This document shows positions 43,779 through 52,740 of a stretch of DNA of 54,813 nt, one piece after another. Numbering within the stretch: the stretch's first letter is position 1; each line of letters starts with the position of its first letter. The notes beneath the pieces are model-generated. The model ran no database searches and was not told the DNA's origin. It saw only the letters and a list, made by a program, of their open reading frames with translations. Source of the stretch: Ignavibacteria bacterium (GTDB taxonomy: Bacteria; Bacteroidota; Ignavibacteria; Ch128b); the NCBI GenBank assembly GCA_013177855.1, contig JABLYA010000004.1, positions 1-54,813 of the forward strand, written 5' to 3'. The translations under genes and the position numbers were made by a program.

Positions 43779-44555
43779 TTAAATAGTCGGATTATAATTA
43801 CTTGTTTGACCATCTAAATCGGTTTCCAAATTACTACTTACTGTTTCTTCAATAGTTCTTATATCTTTTGATACACTAATATAATCACTTAACTCATTAT
43901 ATACACTTAATACATTACCAGTATAATCAATACATTCTACATCTAAATCAAGATATAATAATTTCGAATAATCACTTATAGATGTTATATCGAATAACAT
44001 ATCTATACTCCTAGTATGATTTACGTTTTTAAAATCATTTAATAAGTTCCAATTTAGTTTACAATTAACAGTTACAGGTTTTTGAGATTGATAAAAGTAA
44101 TTAAAACTTATACTTTTTTGAATATCATATTTATCAAAATTCTGTAATTGTAATTCACCAATATCATTAACTACATTTAAGTTTACTTCAATATACAATT
44201 CACTAATTAAACTTTCAAACTTATAATACTCTTCTCCTACTAAATCAACTACTTTTTGTGATGCTATTAACATAGCTATTTTTAGTAGTAGTAGTGGATA
44301 TTTATCTAAACTAAAGTTTTCCAATTTATATCTAGATAATCTATTCACATAATTAATTAAATCATCTAAACTTGCTTTTTGATATGGTTCTACTGTGTTT
44401 CCATTATAATCTACAAATCTTTTCCATTCCATGAAATCTGTTTTATAAAGATTTAGTCTATCATAAACATAGTTAATAGCATCAGTTATAACATCTTCAT
44501 TATAGTTTCCAATTGACTGTATATAATCTACTATGTCTTTTACTTGTATTCTCAT
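43779..44555 (-). CDS. Putative neck/connector protein, 258 aa
   Basis: The N-terminal half is helical (VKDIVDYIQSIGNYNEDVITDAINYVYDRL), the C-terminal half beta-rich. The gene overlaps the upstream adaptor-like gene by four bases (ATGA). Position after the adaptors suggests a neck or tail-hub component. No known family recognised. Confidence 0.45.
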   Translation of the reverse strand: MRIQVKDIVDYIQSIGNYNEDVITDAINYVYDRLNLYKTDFMEWKRFVDYNGNTVEPYQKASLDDLINYVNRLSRYKLENFSLDKYPLLLLKIAMLIASQKVVDLVGEEYYKFESLISELYIEVNLNVVNDIGELQLQNFDKYDIQKSISFNYFYQSQKPVTVNCKLNWNLLNDFKNVNHTRSIDMLFDITSISDYSKLLYLDLDVECIDYTGNVLSVYNELSDYISVSKDIRTIEETVSSNLETDLDGQTSNYNPTI

Positions 44556-45175
44556 ATTACACTTCTTGGACTTATTACTATAAACTCACCTTGAGTATTT
44601 TTCAATAACTCAGATTTTAATCTTGTATCTCCATATAGTTTAATTAAATTAGAATACTTTAAGAAACCTTCAGACTTGGGATCAGAAAATTTAGCTAAAC
44701 CTAACTTAGCTATTTCTAATACTGTGTAATTAATAACTTCTTCTTCAAATTCAGGTGGTAGTATAGGTTGAATATTTTCGTTTTCTTCATTATCAAAAGT
44801 AGCAGTATAATAGATTTTAATTAAATCATTTTTATTTCTAGGATAGTAGTTAAATATTATATCTCCATCTAATATTTCTAATTTGTATGTTAAATCAGAA
44901 AGTTTTTCATTATCTTCTGATCTATGATACTCAGCTTTATTTACTTTAACTCTATATTCTCCTAAGAAACCTGGAATATTTAATCTAATATCTTCGTTAT
45001 CATTTTCTTCATTGTTTTTAGTGAAAGTATATAATCTTGTAGCTACTCTATATTTTAATGCTATTTTCCTTTTAGCTCTTAATAGTTCTCTAACATAAAT
45101 ATTTTCAGGAAAATCTTTAAACTGTGGATCATTACATTTTATTGCTATTTCTGCTATTAACTCCTTATCTGTCAT
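44552..45175 (-). CDS. Adaptor-like protein 2
   Basis: A 207-residue protein with a helical N-terminus (VRELLRAKRKIALKYRVATRLYTF), a middle beta section, and a C-terminal helical part LPPEFEEEVINYTVLEIAKLGL. The same plan (helix, strands, then LPxxFxxxxIxYxxxxxA) is seen in the next gene upstream and in podovirus head-tail adaptors such as T7 gp11. The two genes may be diverged paralogues filling adaptor and collar roles. Overlaps with neighbours by 4 and 11 bases. Confidence 0.55.
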   Translation of the reverse strand: MTDKELIAEIAIKCNDPQFKDFPENIYVRELLRAKRKIALKYRVATRLYTFTKNNEENDNEDIRLNIPGFLGEYRVKVNKAEYHRSEDNEKLSDLTYKLEILDGDIIFNYYPRNKNDLIKIYYTATFDNEENENIQPILPPEFEEEVINYTVLEIAKLGLAKFSDPKSEGFLKYSNLIKLYGDTRLKSELLKNTQGEFIVISPRSVI

Positions 45176-45893
45176 TTATATTACTTCCTTCTTTAGTTTC
45201 AAGTAAATCAGCAAATGCCTTAGCAGAAGCTAATTGATTATTCATATCAACAGTATATAACTGGAATTTATCACTTCTACCTAAGTCTTGCATTCCTTCG
45301 TTAGCAGCATACTCAATAAACATATCCACATAATCATTGGGAATATTTACTTCTTCTTCAGGGTCACTAAATAAAACTGTATCTTGTTCTAGTATTATTT
45401 CTAATCTTTCATAACTGAAATTACCACCTTCTGGAAGTAGATAAATAGAGTTGCTAAATATTGTAAAAAATACGTTTTGTTCTTCACTGTTTACTACTGG
45501 TTTATAGTTAATATTCTTACCATACTTGATAGACAAAAAACTTTCTGGATTAACATATTTACAGTTAGTTATTACTTTCTCTCCACCTATTTCTATGGTA
45601 GCATATAATTCATATACATTAGTTAGAATAACTTCTTTATCATTAATTACTACTTTAATATTCTGTCCAGTGCTGTTAACATTATCTACTTCAATGTAAT
45701 CCAGTGATTTAGCAAATTTAGGTGCATAACTACGCATTAACCATTTCAAATTACGTCTTAGTCTACTATAAGCTCTGCGTAAATATCCTAACCTATCTTG
45801 CCATGAAAATATCTTACCATCAGAACAGTTATCTACTGGATCACCTAGTTTAAGCGATAAAGATTTATCTAAATCTTTAACCTTCATAGACAC
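45165..45893 (-). CDS. Head-tail adaptor-like protein 1 (gp11-like)
   Basis: A 242-residue protein. The N-terminus (SLKLGDPVDNCSDGKIFSWQDRLGYLRRAYSRLRRNLKWL) and the segment NIPNDYVDMFIEYAANEGMQDL fit tail tubular A/adaptor proteins, which sit below the portal and start the tail tube. It is the first gene after the terminator that closes the capsid block, and it overlaps the second adaptor-like gene by 11 bases. The call is from architecture and gene order. Confidence 0.6.
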   Translation of the reverse strand: MSMKVKDLDKSLSLKLGDPVDNCSDGKIFSWQDRLGYLRRAYSRLRRNLKWLMRSYAPKFAKSLDYIEVDNVNSTGQNIKVVINDKEVILTNVYELYATIEIGGEKVITNCKYVNPESFLSIKYGKNINYKPVVNSEEQNVFFTIFSNSIYLLPEGGNFSYERLEIILEQDTVLFSDPEEEVNIPNDYVDMFIEYAANEGMQDLGRSDKFQLYTVDMNNQLASAKAFADLLETKEGSNINDR

Positions 45894-45915
45894 TCCTCTG
45901 TTATATAATAAAACA

Positions 45916-45934
45916 GGGAGGGTTTATCCCTCCC
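45916..45934 (-). terminator. Intrinsic terminator after the capsid/decoration genes
   Basis: A 7-bp GC-rich stem (45916-45922 with 45928-45934) with a 5-nt loop is followed on the minus strand by GTTTTATTATA. It lies between the decoration protein gene and the adaptor gene. A terminator here would keep capsid transcripts more abundant than downstream tail transcripts. Confidence 0.7.
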
Positions 45935-45946
45935 TTTGGTATATGG

Positions 45947-46411
45947 TTACCCGAGATCGTACCCTAATATCAAGTACGCAACCTTAACTAATTTACCAGC
46001 ACCAGCAGCTTGATGATTAATTTTAAGAAATGTTTTTTCTCTTAATTCTTTCCATTTAGTGGGATCAAAAGAAGAACCACTAGTATGAGCTTTAACACAT
46101 ATATAGGCTTTATCATTATTTGACACAATTTGATCTAGTTTGTAAGCAGTACTTGCAGCCCATGCTGGTAAGTTAGAAACTTCGCTTAAAGTTTCTAAAC
46201 TACTTACCTGCCAACCTGCCAATTTAGAATTATCAGCATCACTATCAACTACAGGTGCTATAATAACTGTCAATGGCTTATTCATACCACATGGTAAGTA
46301 AGTACTTGTAGCATTAATAGCGCTTGCTACTGTACCACCTTGATATACTAGTAAATCGTCTTCAACACTAGTAAGCTTTTCTGTTGCTACTCTAATAAGT
46401 TTTGTAATCAT
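45947..46411 (-). CDS. Capsid decoration protein with CBM-like domain
   Basis: A 154-residue protein encoded right after the major capsid gene. Residues about 83-125 (WAASTAYKLDQIVSNNDKAY, ICVKAHTSGSSFDPTKW) match the small carbohydrate-binding CBM5/12 (ChtBD3-like) pattern with conserved aromatic positions. Such domains occur on phage heads and fibres and may help virions adhere to glycans. The N-terminal part is probably the capsid-binding module. Followed by a strong terminator. Confidence 0.65.
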   Translation of the reverse strand: MITKLIRVATEKLTSVEDDLLVYQGGTVASAINATSTYLPCGMNKPLTVIIAPVVDSDADNSKLAGWQVSSLETLSEVSNLPAWAASTAYKLDQIVSNNDKAYICVKAHTSGSSFDPTKWKELREKTFLKINHQAAGAGKLVKVAYLILGYDLG

Positions 46412-46422
46412 ATCTCAACTCC

Positions 46423-48057
46423 TTATTCTAATGGTTGTCCTAATGGGTCAATACTATTATACAACGAAGAATTATCAGTTCCATCTGGCAATACCTTATC
46501 AACTACTGTAAATACCCAATGTGCATCAGGATTAAGATCAATAAACCCTTTAACACCATGAACAAATCCATTCATTTTAAGTGGGTTTTCGTTGTTAACT
46601 GTAATTAAATCCATAGTAGGATAATTATTTAATTTAACTGGTTTGAAATATTGAGGATCATATAGTATAGCCATGTTTCTCATTCCATTAAGTGTCATAG
46701 CATCAGAAGGAATTACATTAACAGTCAGTCCATCAGAAGTAGTGAAAGATTTACCAGTAACTCTCCAATCACTCTTGATATCAGGAACATTTTGTGTCAT
46801 AAAGTTAATCATAGTTACAAATGATGTATAGAAATCAGCACCACATACTAATGTCTTTGTTTGTGAACCATAATAGGCTTTTCCTTGTAAGAATTTGTTA
46901 AATACGTAGACATTAAATGTTCCAAATGAATTATAGTTACCAGCATTAAATCCTTGTGACCAATCAATACCTTTGATAGCAATGTAATGTGATTTAGGTA
47001 TTTTAGCCAATACTCCATCAGTTGTACCTATCCAATAGCCAGTCTCTGGATCAAAATATTCTGAAGCTTCACCAAATATTGCAGTTTTTTCCCAAGTATC
47101 AAAGAAATCTTTAATAGCCTGTTCTCTTGTTCTAGCCATTGGAGATGGAAGTCCTAAGTTCTTACTGACAACTTCGGCAAAGTTCTGAGAACCAAATGCA
47201 AATAAATTTCTTTGTAAAATTCCATCTGCCCATGTACCAGTATAAGTCCTAATTTTAGCATCAATCTCATCTTCTTTCATTGCTTTAGCCATTGGAATAA
47301 TAAACGCAAATTTTTGTGGAACCTTTACATTTGAGACACCCCAGGTAGCTGTACCAGAAGCAATTACTTCAAAACCAGGAACTTTAGCATTTGAATATGT
47401 AAACGAACCTCTTCTATCACCAGCCCAATGCCTAAGTACTGTAATTGTACCAGCTTCATAATCAATATCTACAATCTTAGCAATTTCAGGAACTGGTGCA
47501 GATGGATGTGCAGCAGGATTATAATATACACAAGAAAAACCACTAACAGCAGCTGTTCTTCTAGGTTCTACCCATGAAAACATTAATAGAATAAATTGTC
47601 CTACTTCTAGTCTAGCAATATCACCAACCTGTTTAACATTTCCATCTGGATGAGCTGTTGCAATTTTGTTTTTATTACTTTCGATTTTAATTTTAGTAAT
47701 TCCTTTGCTGTTAACAGCAGCAACTACTTGAGGGGCTAAATAAATTCTCTGATTAGGTTCAACTTCAACAGGAAACCTATATCTTACATCATTAACTGTA
47801 AAACCATCACCTCTTTCTAATTGCTCAAGTATTATTCTCATCATATTTGCACGACCTTCAGCAATTACTGTCACCGCCATATCCTTTTCGAACTGAAAAG
47901 GGTTACGTTGATATTCGGGAATAGTGGCAAGTATACTTCTTCCTAAAGTATAAGGAAGGTTTAATGATTGCTGATAATATCCAGCAGAACTACTTCCAGG
48001 ATATGGAAGAGTAAAACCACCAAATTGACTTGGATTAGCCTTATATAAATCACCCAT
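46423..48057 (-). CDS. Major capsid protein
   Basis: A 544-residue protein in the position expected for the coat protein: portal, scaffold, this gene, decoration. It is rich in beta-type and aromatic segments with few Lys clusters, and has an N-terminal arm with Pro/Ser/Gly/Gln. No membrane helix or enzyme motif. The length suits an HK97-fold coat with an insertion domain. Codon choice looks more selective here, consistent with high expression. Family is inferred from order rather than motif. Confidence 0.75.
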   Translation of the reverse strand: MGDLYKANPSQFGGFTLPYPGSSSAGYYQQSLNLPYTLGRSILATIPEYQRNPFQFEKDMAVTVIAEGRANMMRIILEQLERGDGFTVNDVRYRFPVEVEPNQRIYLAPQVVAAVNSKGITKIKIESNKNKIATAHPDGNVKQVGDIARLEVGQFILLMFSWVEPRRTAAVSGFSCVYYNPAAHPSAPVPEIAKIVDIDYEAGTITVLRHWAGDRRGSFTYSNAKVPGFEVIASGTATWGVSNVKVPQKFAFIIPMAKAMKEDEIDAKIRTYTGTWADGILQRNLFAFGSQNFAEVVSKNLGLPSPMARTREQAIKDFFDTWEKTAIFGEASEYFDPETGYWIGTTDGVLAKIPKSHYIAIKGIDWSQGFNAGNYNSFGTFNVYVFNKFLQGKAYYGSQTKTLVCGADFYTSFVTMINFMTQNVPDIKSDWRVTGKSFTTSDGLTVNVIPSDAMTLNGMRNMAILYDPQYFKPVKLNNYPTMDLITVNNENPLKMNGFVHGVKGFIDLNPDAHWVFTVVDKVLPDGTDNSSLYNSIDPLGQPLE

Positions 48058-48076
48058 AGTAAACTCCTATAATTTA

Positions 48077-48931
48077 TTATCTTGTCTTTAATGATCTTAA
48101 AAATTCTTCTCTTGGAGTTGAACTTGGTGATGTAGAACCAGATATTCCTGAAGCTTGAGGTACCCTAAATGTTCTAACAGCGTAATTATAAATTTTGGCT
48201 AAATCCAATGGTGTCAATTTAGCAGCCCAATCTCTAAATGCTATTAATTGTTCATCTGTCCATCGCATTGCCTGTTTAACTTTATTGATTTCTTCTTGAA
48301 CTATTTTTTCTCTTCGAGCTTCTTCTTCAGCTTTTCTTTTTAATATTTCTTCAAAAGATTGAGCCTTACTACTTTTGTTCCTGTATTCGTTATACAATTC
48401 ATCTAAACGCTTGTAATATAGCCAAGCTTTACCGCCAGGGTCTTCCTCAGCTTCTTCTCTGGTTGGTTTATAATCACCAAATTCTTCTCGCATTTTAGCT
48501 TTAATAATTTCTGTAATATCTCTTTCTTTAACTAAATCTGGTTTACGTTTATAAACAAACGCTTCCAATACTTCATCATCAGTAAGAAGCTGATCAATTA
48601 ACTGTTTATACTGACGATATTCTTCTATTTCTGCTGCTATCTTTTGATGTTCGCTATAAAGTTTATCATAACGAGATTGGTATGTCCTTAGAAGTGCTTC
48701 TGCTTTCGGCAGGTTAGCAAATCTAGGATCAATTTCTTCTGCTGTTAAACTTGCTTGAGCAGCAGAAGTATCGTCAGTATTTATAGTCAAAGAACTTTCG
48801 ATCCCTTGATCCCCTAACGGTTGCTGTCCCTCCGCTGGTACATCAAAAACTGACATAATGTCTGGTTCCTGATTACCAGTATCTGAAGGAACATTCCCTT
48901 CGGGAATTGTGGACATATTATCAACTATCAT
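48077..48931 (-). CDS. Scaffolding protein
   Basis: A 284-residue protein between portal and coat genes. The N-terminal 80 residues are acidic and disordered, followed by a long Glu/Lys/Arg coiled coil (AEIEEYRQYKQ...EEILKRKAEEEARREKIVQ) and a basic C-terminal end (PREEFLRSLKTR) of the kind that binds coat subunits. It should guide prohead assembly and leave before packaging. Confidence 0.75.
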   Translation of the reverse strand: MIVDNMSTIPEGNVPSDTGNQEPDIMSVFDVPAEGQQPLGDQGIESSLTINTDDTSAAQASLTAEEIDPRFANLPKAEALLRTYQSRYDKLYSEHQKIAAEIEEYRQYKQLIDQLLTDDEVLEAFVYKRKPDLVKERDITEIIKAKMREEFGDYKPTREEAEEDPGGKAWLYYKRLDELYNEYRNKSSKAQSFEEILKRKAEEEARREKIVQEEINKVKQAMRWTDEQLIAFRDWAAKLTPLDLAKIYNYAVRTFRVPQASGISGSTSPSSTPREEFLRSLKTR

Positions 48932-48968
48932 AGCTCTACTCCTAATTTAATTATTGTTTGATTATTTG

Positions 48969-50966
48969 TCAAGTTTCTGTATTAATAATACTTTGAGTAG
49001 TGTTTCCTCCGTAAAGTTTTTCAAGTGAAGTTATATTAGTAGCTGGATTTTCGGTTTCTTCCTCTTCTTTACTTTGTTTCAACATATTTAACAGCACCTT
49101 ATTGTCAATTTCTGCTCTTATAATTCTATTTTCTAACTGTTTATTTATTTCCTTTAGTCTATTTACCATTTCCCGTAATTGTTGTACTTGTCCTTCTAAC
49201 TGTTTAGCAAAATCTATTTCTTGCATTAAATCATCAAAATCACCTATATCACTTAACTCAAAGGCTTTCTTCATAAATGCATTACGCATATAAGGATCAG
49301 ATGTATTTTGACTAATTTTGAATAATTCACTTGCTTGGCTTAGTCTCTTTGTAGGTAATCCTTCACCAGGTATAGAAATAACATAATATTTAGCTAATTT
49401 AAAATCTTTTAACCATTCCCTGGTAGCTTGAAAATAAATTATTCCATCTCTTGTTCTTGGATCAGCAAATACCAACGTATCTTCTGGTGTTAAATAAGCA
49501 ATAATATATTCAACTAAAACATTACCAAGTTTATTATTAGGTACTACAATATTATTGAGCAAACTTTCTAATCTATATGAAGCTATTTCTTCCAGTTTCT
49601 TTAATGTAGAAAATACTTCTATTTGAGGACTTGGTTCACCTCTCAAAATGTTATTAATACCACTTATTTCATCCATTCCTTTAAGAATTGTATCCATTAA
49701 AAATGGATAGAAGTTACTCAAATTAGATATTTGATCTCTTTCAGGTTTTAACAGCACTCCTTCTACAACTTGAGGTATAAATTCCTTTATTACCCCAGGA
49801 TAACTTCCAAAGTTTTCCCATTTCTGTTTATCTTCTGGAGATATACTGCCTTTGGGAGCTGTCCATCCAGCATTATTAGTTAACATTCCATTTACTATTG
49901 CATTTTGAATAGTCTTGGTGAATGCATCTTGCATATCTCTAAGAAAGTGAACCATACCATAAGACTTATACGGTTTACCTCCCCATTCAAAAAATTTAGC
50001 TTGTATAGAGAAATCAGTTATAGGGAGTATTTGCTCTAATACTAAATAATCTCCTATCATAAGTTTTCTTCTTACAAAAGTATTCAATTCCATATCAATA
50101 GCATTTTTCTCTATAATTTCTTTTTGCCAATCTTCTAAATTCTCTAAAAATACTCTTTGTATATCTCCTGTGTCTATATTCTCTACAAAGTACATATTAG
50201 TATATACTTTGTCAAAATATTCACATACATAGACTTTTTCATCAAGAGTTGCTGTTAACTTTTGACTTCCTTCAATACCACTAGTATATTTTTGAAAATC
50301 TTCCCATTTTACTCCTGCTTTATACTTTTCGTTAATAGCTTTAATCAATGGGTCGTAAATTCTCTTAGCTTGTTCTAATGATATTTCTTTTTCAATAAAA
50401 TAACCACTTAAATCTGATAAGTCTCTTTCAAATGTATCGGGATCAAGTATAATACTATCAAGAGGAATACGTTTATATTTTAATCCTAATGTACCTAACT
50501 TCCTTTCAGGTAATTCTACTATTCCAGCAATACCCATACCATAAACTAATACATCTCTAATAATTTCTTCCTCTTCAAGCTCGGCTTGACTGTTATATAA
50601 AATATGTTTTACTATTTTATCAACAAGAGTAGATATATTAACAGCAACTGTTTGATTTTCATTTATAGGTACTTCTTTTTTAGCCTTTTCATCAAAAGAA
50701 ACTATTTGAAAAGAAGGTTTAGTTCTAGAAAGAATACTAATCTGTTGCCTAACAGTAGGATATATTTTATTAATACTTACAGGTATATCCCATTTCTGTT
50801 GTATTTTTTTTAATTGTTCTGATGTAAATATCGTTTTGGTACCATCTACATCGTTATAAAAATAAGTTTCGCATTTTTTACCATATATTAGCCATCTATC
50901 TCTCTCTCCTTTCCAAATAGTTTTTTTCTTTATTAACCTCTCTTCTACTTTCTCAAACTTTAACAT
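48969..50966 (-). CDS. Portal protein
   Basis: A 665-residue protein with P22-like portal features: an early IPVSINKIYPTVRQQISILSR segment followed by PSF, then LKYKRIPLDSIILDP, and a long C-terminal coiled coil (QQLREMVNRLKEINKQLENRI) typical of a barrel. It forms the dodecameric ring through which DNA is packaged and ejected. First gene of the head block and immediately downstream of the metallophosphoesterase. Confidence 0.85.
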   Translation of the reverse strand: MLKFEKVEERLIKKKTIWKGERDRWLIYGKKCETYFYNDVDGTKTIFTSEQLKKIQQKWDIPVSINKIYPTVRQQISILSRTKPSFQIVSFDEKAKKEVPINENQTVAVNISTLVDKIVKHILYNSQAELEEEEIIRDVLVYGMGIAGIVELPERKLGTLGLKYKRIPLDSIILDPDTFERDLSDLSGYFIEKEISLEQAKRIYDPLIKAINEKYKAGVKWEDFQKYTSGIEGSQKLTATLDEKVYVCEYFDKVYTNMYFVENIDTGDIQRVFLENLEDWQKEIIEKNAIDMELNTFVRRKLMIGDYLVLEQILPITDFSIQAKFFEWGGKPYKSYGMVHFLRDMQDAFTKTIQNAIVNGMLTNNAGWTAPKGSISPEDKQKWENFGSYPGVIKEFIPQVVEGVLLKPERDQISNLSNFYPFLMDTILKGMDEISGINNILRGEPSPQIEVFSTLKKLEEIASYRLESLLNNIVVPNNKLGNVLVEYIIAYLTPEDTLVFADPRTRDGIIYFQATREWLKDFKLAKYYVISIPGEGLPTKRLSQASELFKISQNTSDPYMRNAFMKKAFELSDIGDFDDLMQEIDFAKQLEGQVQQLREMVNRLKEINKQLENRIIRAEIDNKVLLNMLKQSKEEEETENPATNITSLEKLYGGNTTQSIINTET

Positions 50967-50967
50967 A

Positions 50968-51738
50968 TTAAACCCTATAAACTTTATTATTGATTATACG
51001 ATAGTTAAAAACATTAAACTCTTTTTGTCCATAAGTTTCTAACTCTACAAATCCCCAACTCCATTTATTTAATGGCATATAAGCAGGATATAAATTACTC
51101 AAACATCCACTGCTCCAACAGGTTATGTAATGACCATCTAAATTAGGTTCACTATAAGTAGATGGTTGATGATAATGTCCTATTAAAGTGTTCTTTTTAG
51201 TTTTATTATAAATTGAACGAGCAGGAGATACAATATTGTAGGTTGCAAAATATTCATGACCATGTAAAATAAATAACTCATTTACTTTAATAGGTTCTTT
51301 ATTTTCTAACGTAGTTACTCCATATTTGTCTAAATGTAATAAAGACTTTAACTGCATCTCGGATATACCAAATAGTTCTGGAGCCTTTTTATAAAGATAT
51401 TTAATATACCTTTCTTCATGGTTACCATACTTAAATATTATATCTGCGCTTTTAAATTTTTGTCTAAGATAATGTATAAACTCTCTTGTTAACATTATTT
51501 CATCTCTTAAAAATCTTTTATCTGGGTCTCTTTCCCATCTTGATACTGCATAACAGTCAATTATATCTCCATTAAGTATTACAGTATCTATTTTCTTCCT
51601 CTTACCGCTGTTAACAGCAATCTCCAATGCTTGTTCAGAGTGATAAGGAATATGTATATCACTTAAAACCAAAATATTATGATCTCCAGTAATTTCAAAT
51701 CTATTAAAATTATTAGCAATACTTTTGGGTATACCCAT
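50968..51738 (-). CDS. Calcineurin-like metallophosphoesterase
   Basis: A 256-residue enzyme with all five metal-binding motifs: SD27IH29, NGD58IID, YGNH107E, LH159GH161E and GH188YH190. Members hydrolyse phosphodiesters in nucleic acids, cyclic nucleotides or proteins. The substrate is not evident. It starts the head operon. Its SD (GGAGG) lies in the 3' arm of a stable hairpin with a following T run (51745-51771), so its expression and possibly that of the head genes may be controlled there. Confidence 0.85.
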   Translation of the reverse strand: MGIPKSIANNFNRFEITGDHNILVLSDIHIPYHSEQALEIAVNSGKRKKIDTVILNGDIIDCYAVSRWERDPDKRFLRDEIMLTREFIHYLRQKFKSADIIFKYGNHEERYIKYLYKKAPELFGISEMQLKSLLHLDKYGVTTLENKEPIKVNELFILHGHEYFATYNIVSPARSIYNKTKKNTLIGHYHQPSTYSEPNLDGHYITCWSSGCLSNLYPAYMPLNKWSWGFVELETYGQKEFNVFNYRIINNKVYRV

Positions 51739-51744
51739 AAAAAA

Positions 51745-51771
51745 ATACCTCCACTTAGTTAGTGGAGGTAT
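51745..51771 (-). promoter_or_regulatory. Terminator-like hairpin that contains the SD
   Basis: A perfect 11-bp stem (51745-51755 with 51761-51771, 5-nt loop) overlaps the stop of the DUF1874-like gene. On the minus strand the 3' arm carries GTGGAGGT, the SD of the metallophosphoesterase, followed by seven T and its ATG. The same element could terminate transcription, hide the SD, or couple translation, because ribosomes finishing the upstream gene would open it. Confidence 0.75.
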
Positions 51772-52096
51772 ATGTTACATGCCAAAAGTTACAATTTTCT
51801 GGTTTCAAATATTTTTTCTTTATATGTTTTTTATGTTTATCATAAAAGTCTTCTTTTAATGTAACCACCAAAGCTTCATCTTTAGGTTCTTTAAATCTTA
51901 CTCTCTGTTTATTAACCCCTGGTATCTGTAATCCTGTAATTCTTTCTATTAATGACGCTGTATTTTCAAATCCAATATGATATTCAACACCACCATTAGC
52001 ATGTTTTTTTAATAATTCACCAAATTCTTCTGCTGTTAACTCTTTTATTGTATATTTACCTGCTTGAGGCATTACTGCGGAACACATTACTTTCAT
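51755..52096 (-). CDS. DUF1874/AcrIII-1-like protein, catalytic His missing
   Basis: The ATG at 52094-52096 has GGAG at good spacing; an upstream ATG at 52138 has none. The 113-residue product fits the DUF1874 (AcrIII-1, STIV B116) pattern: LTAEEF, IGFENTASLIERITGLQIP, NKQRV, then DEALVVTL. In AcrIII-1 ring nucleases, which destroy the cyclic tetra-adenylate signal of type III CRISPR, a catalytic His follows IG. Here it is Phe43, though His40 is close by. It may be a binder without catalysis, use another residue, or be a family member with a different job. Confidence 0.6.
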   Translation of the reverse strand: MKVMCSAVMPQAGKYTIKELTAEEFGELLKKHANGGVEYHIGFENTASLIERITGLQIPGVNKQRVRFKEPKDEALVVTLKEDFYDKHKKHIKKKYLKPENCNFWHVTYTSTN

Positions 52097-52140
52097 TTTT
52101 AACTCCGTAATTTGTTTATGATAAATATTTACAACCAAAT

Positions 52141-52740
52141 TTATAAATTAATATCTTCATTATCAATATTTTTAGGTTTAGTTTTAACAATTTTAACAGT
52201 AGGTTCTTCAATAGTTTCTATAGCCTCTTCTTTATTATTTTTAGCAAGCTCTTCAACTCCTACGTTGTAATTAGCTTTTTCTTTTAATTCAGGAAATACT
52301 TCTATTACTTTTCTAAATTCATCTGCTGTTAATTTAATTGTATAATTACCAACATTTCCTTCTTCTCTCAACAAATCAATATATTCTTCTTTTACTTTTC
52401 TTCTAACAGACTTACTAACTACTACATATTTTTTAAGCCCATTTACCTCTATTTCCATAAACCTACCAGCATATATACTTACAAACCTAGCTAACTGATT
52501 TTTGAAGAACTTCTTGGTGTTTTCAAGTTTACTCATTTCTTGACTTAATTCTTCAATCTTTTCCTTTATCATTTCAATATGCTTGTCAATAAATTTCGCA
52601 TCTAACATTTTAGCAATATTAATTGCACGATTAACTGCATTGTTTTTTACTAAATCAAATTCTTCCTGTAACTTATCATTATCATTAGCAGCTACAATCT
52701 CTGCTAGTAAATCTTGATATTCTTTAAATTCATTAATCAT
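52141..52740 (-). CDS. Coiled-coil protein, Gam/Gp157-like
   Basis: A 199-residue protein with a long central coiled coil (KHIEMIKEKIEELSQEMSKL...KKFFKNQLARF) followed by a beta-type segment (FMEIEVNGLKKYVVVSKSVRR). This layout matches siphovirus Gp157-type and Mu Gam-type proteins; Gam binds DNA ends and shields phage DNA from RecBCD-like nucleases. After it comes NYTIKLTADEF, which resembles YTIKELTAEEF of the DUF1874-like neighbour. The C-terminal 45 residues are charged and acidic. Function is inferred from architecture. Confidence 0.5.
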   Translation of the reverse strand: MINEFKEYQDLLAEIVAANDNDKLQEEFDLVKNNAVNRAINIAKMLDAKFIDKHIEMIKEKIEELSQEMSKLENTKKFFKNQLARFVSIYAGRFMEIEVNGLKKYVVVSKSVRRKVKEEYIDLLREEGNVGNYTIKLTADEFRKVIEVFPELKEKANYNVGVEELAKNNKEEAIETIEEPTVKIVKTKPKNIDNEDINL

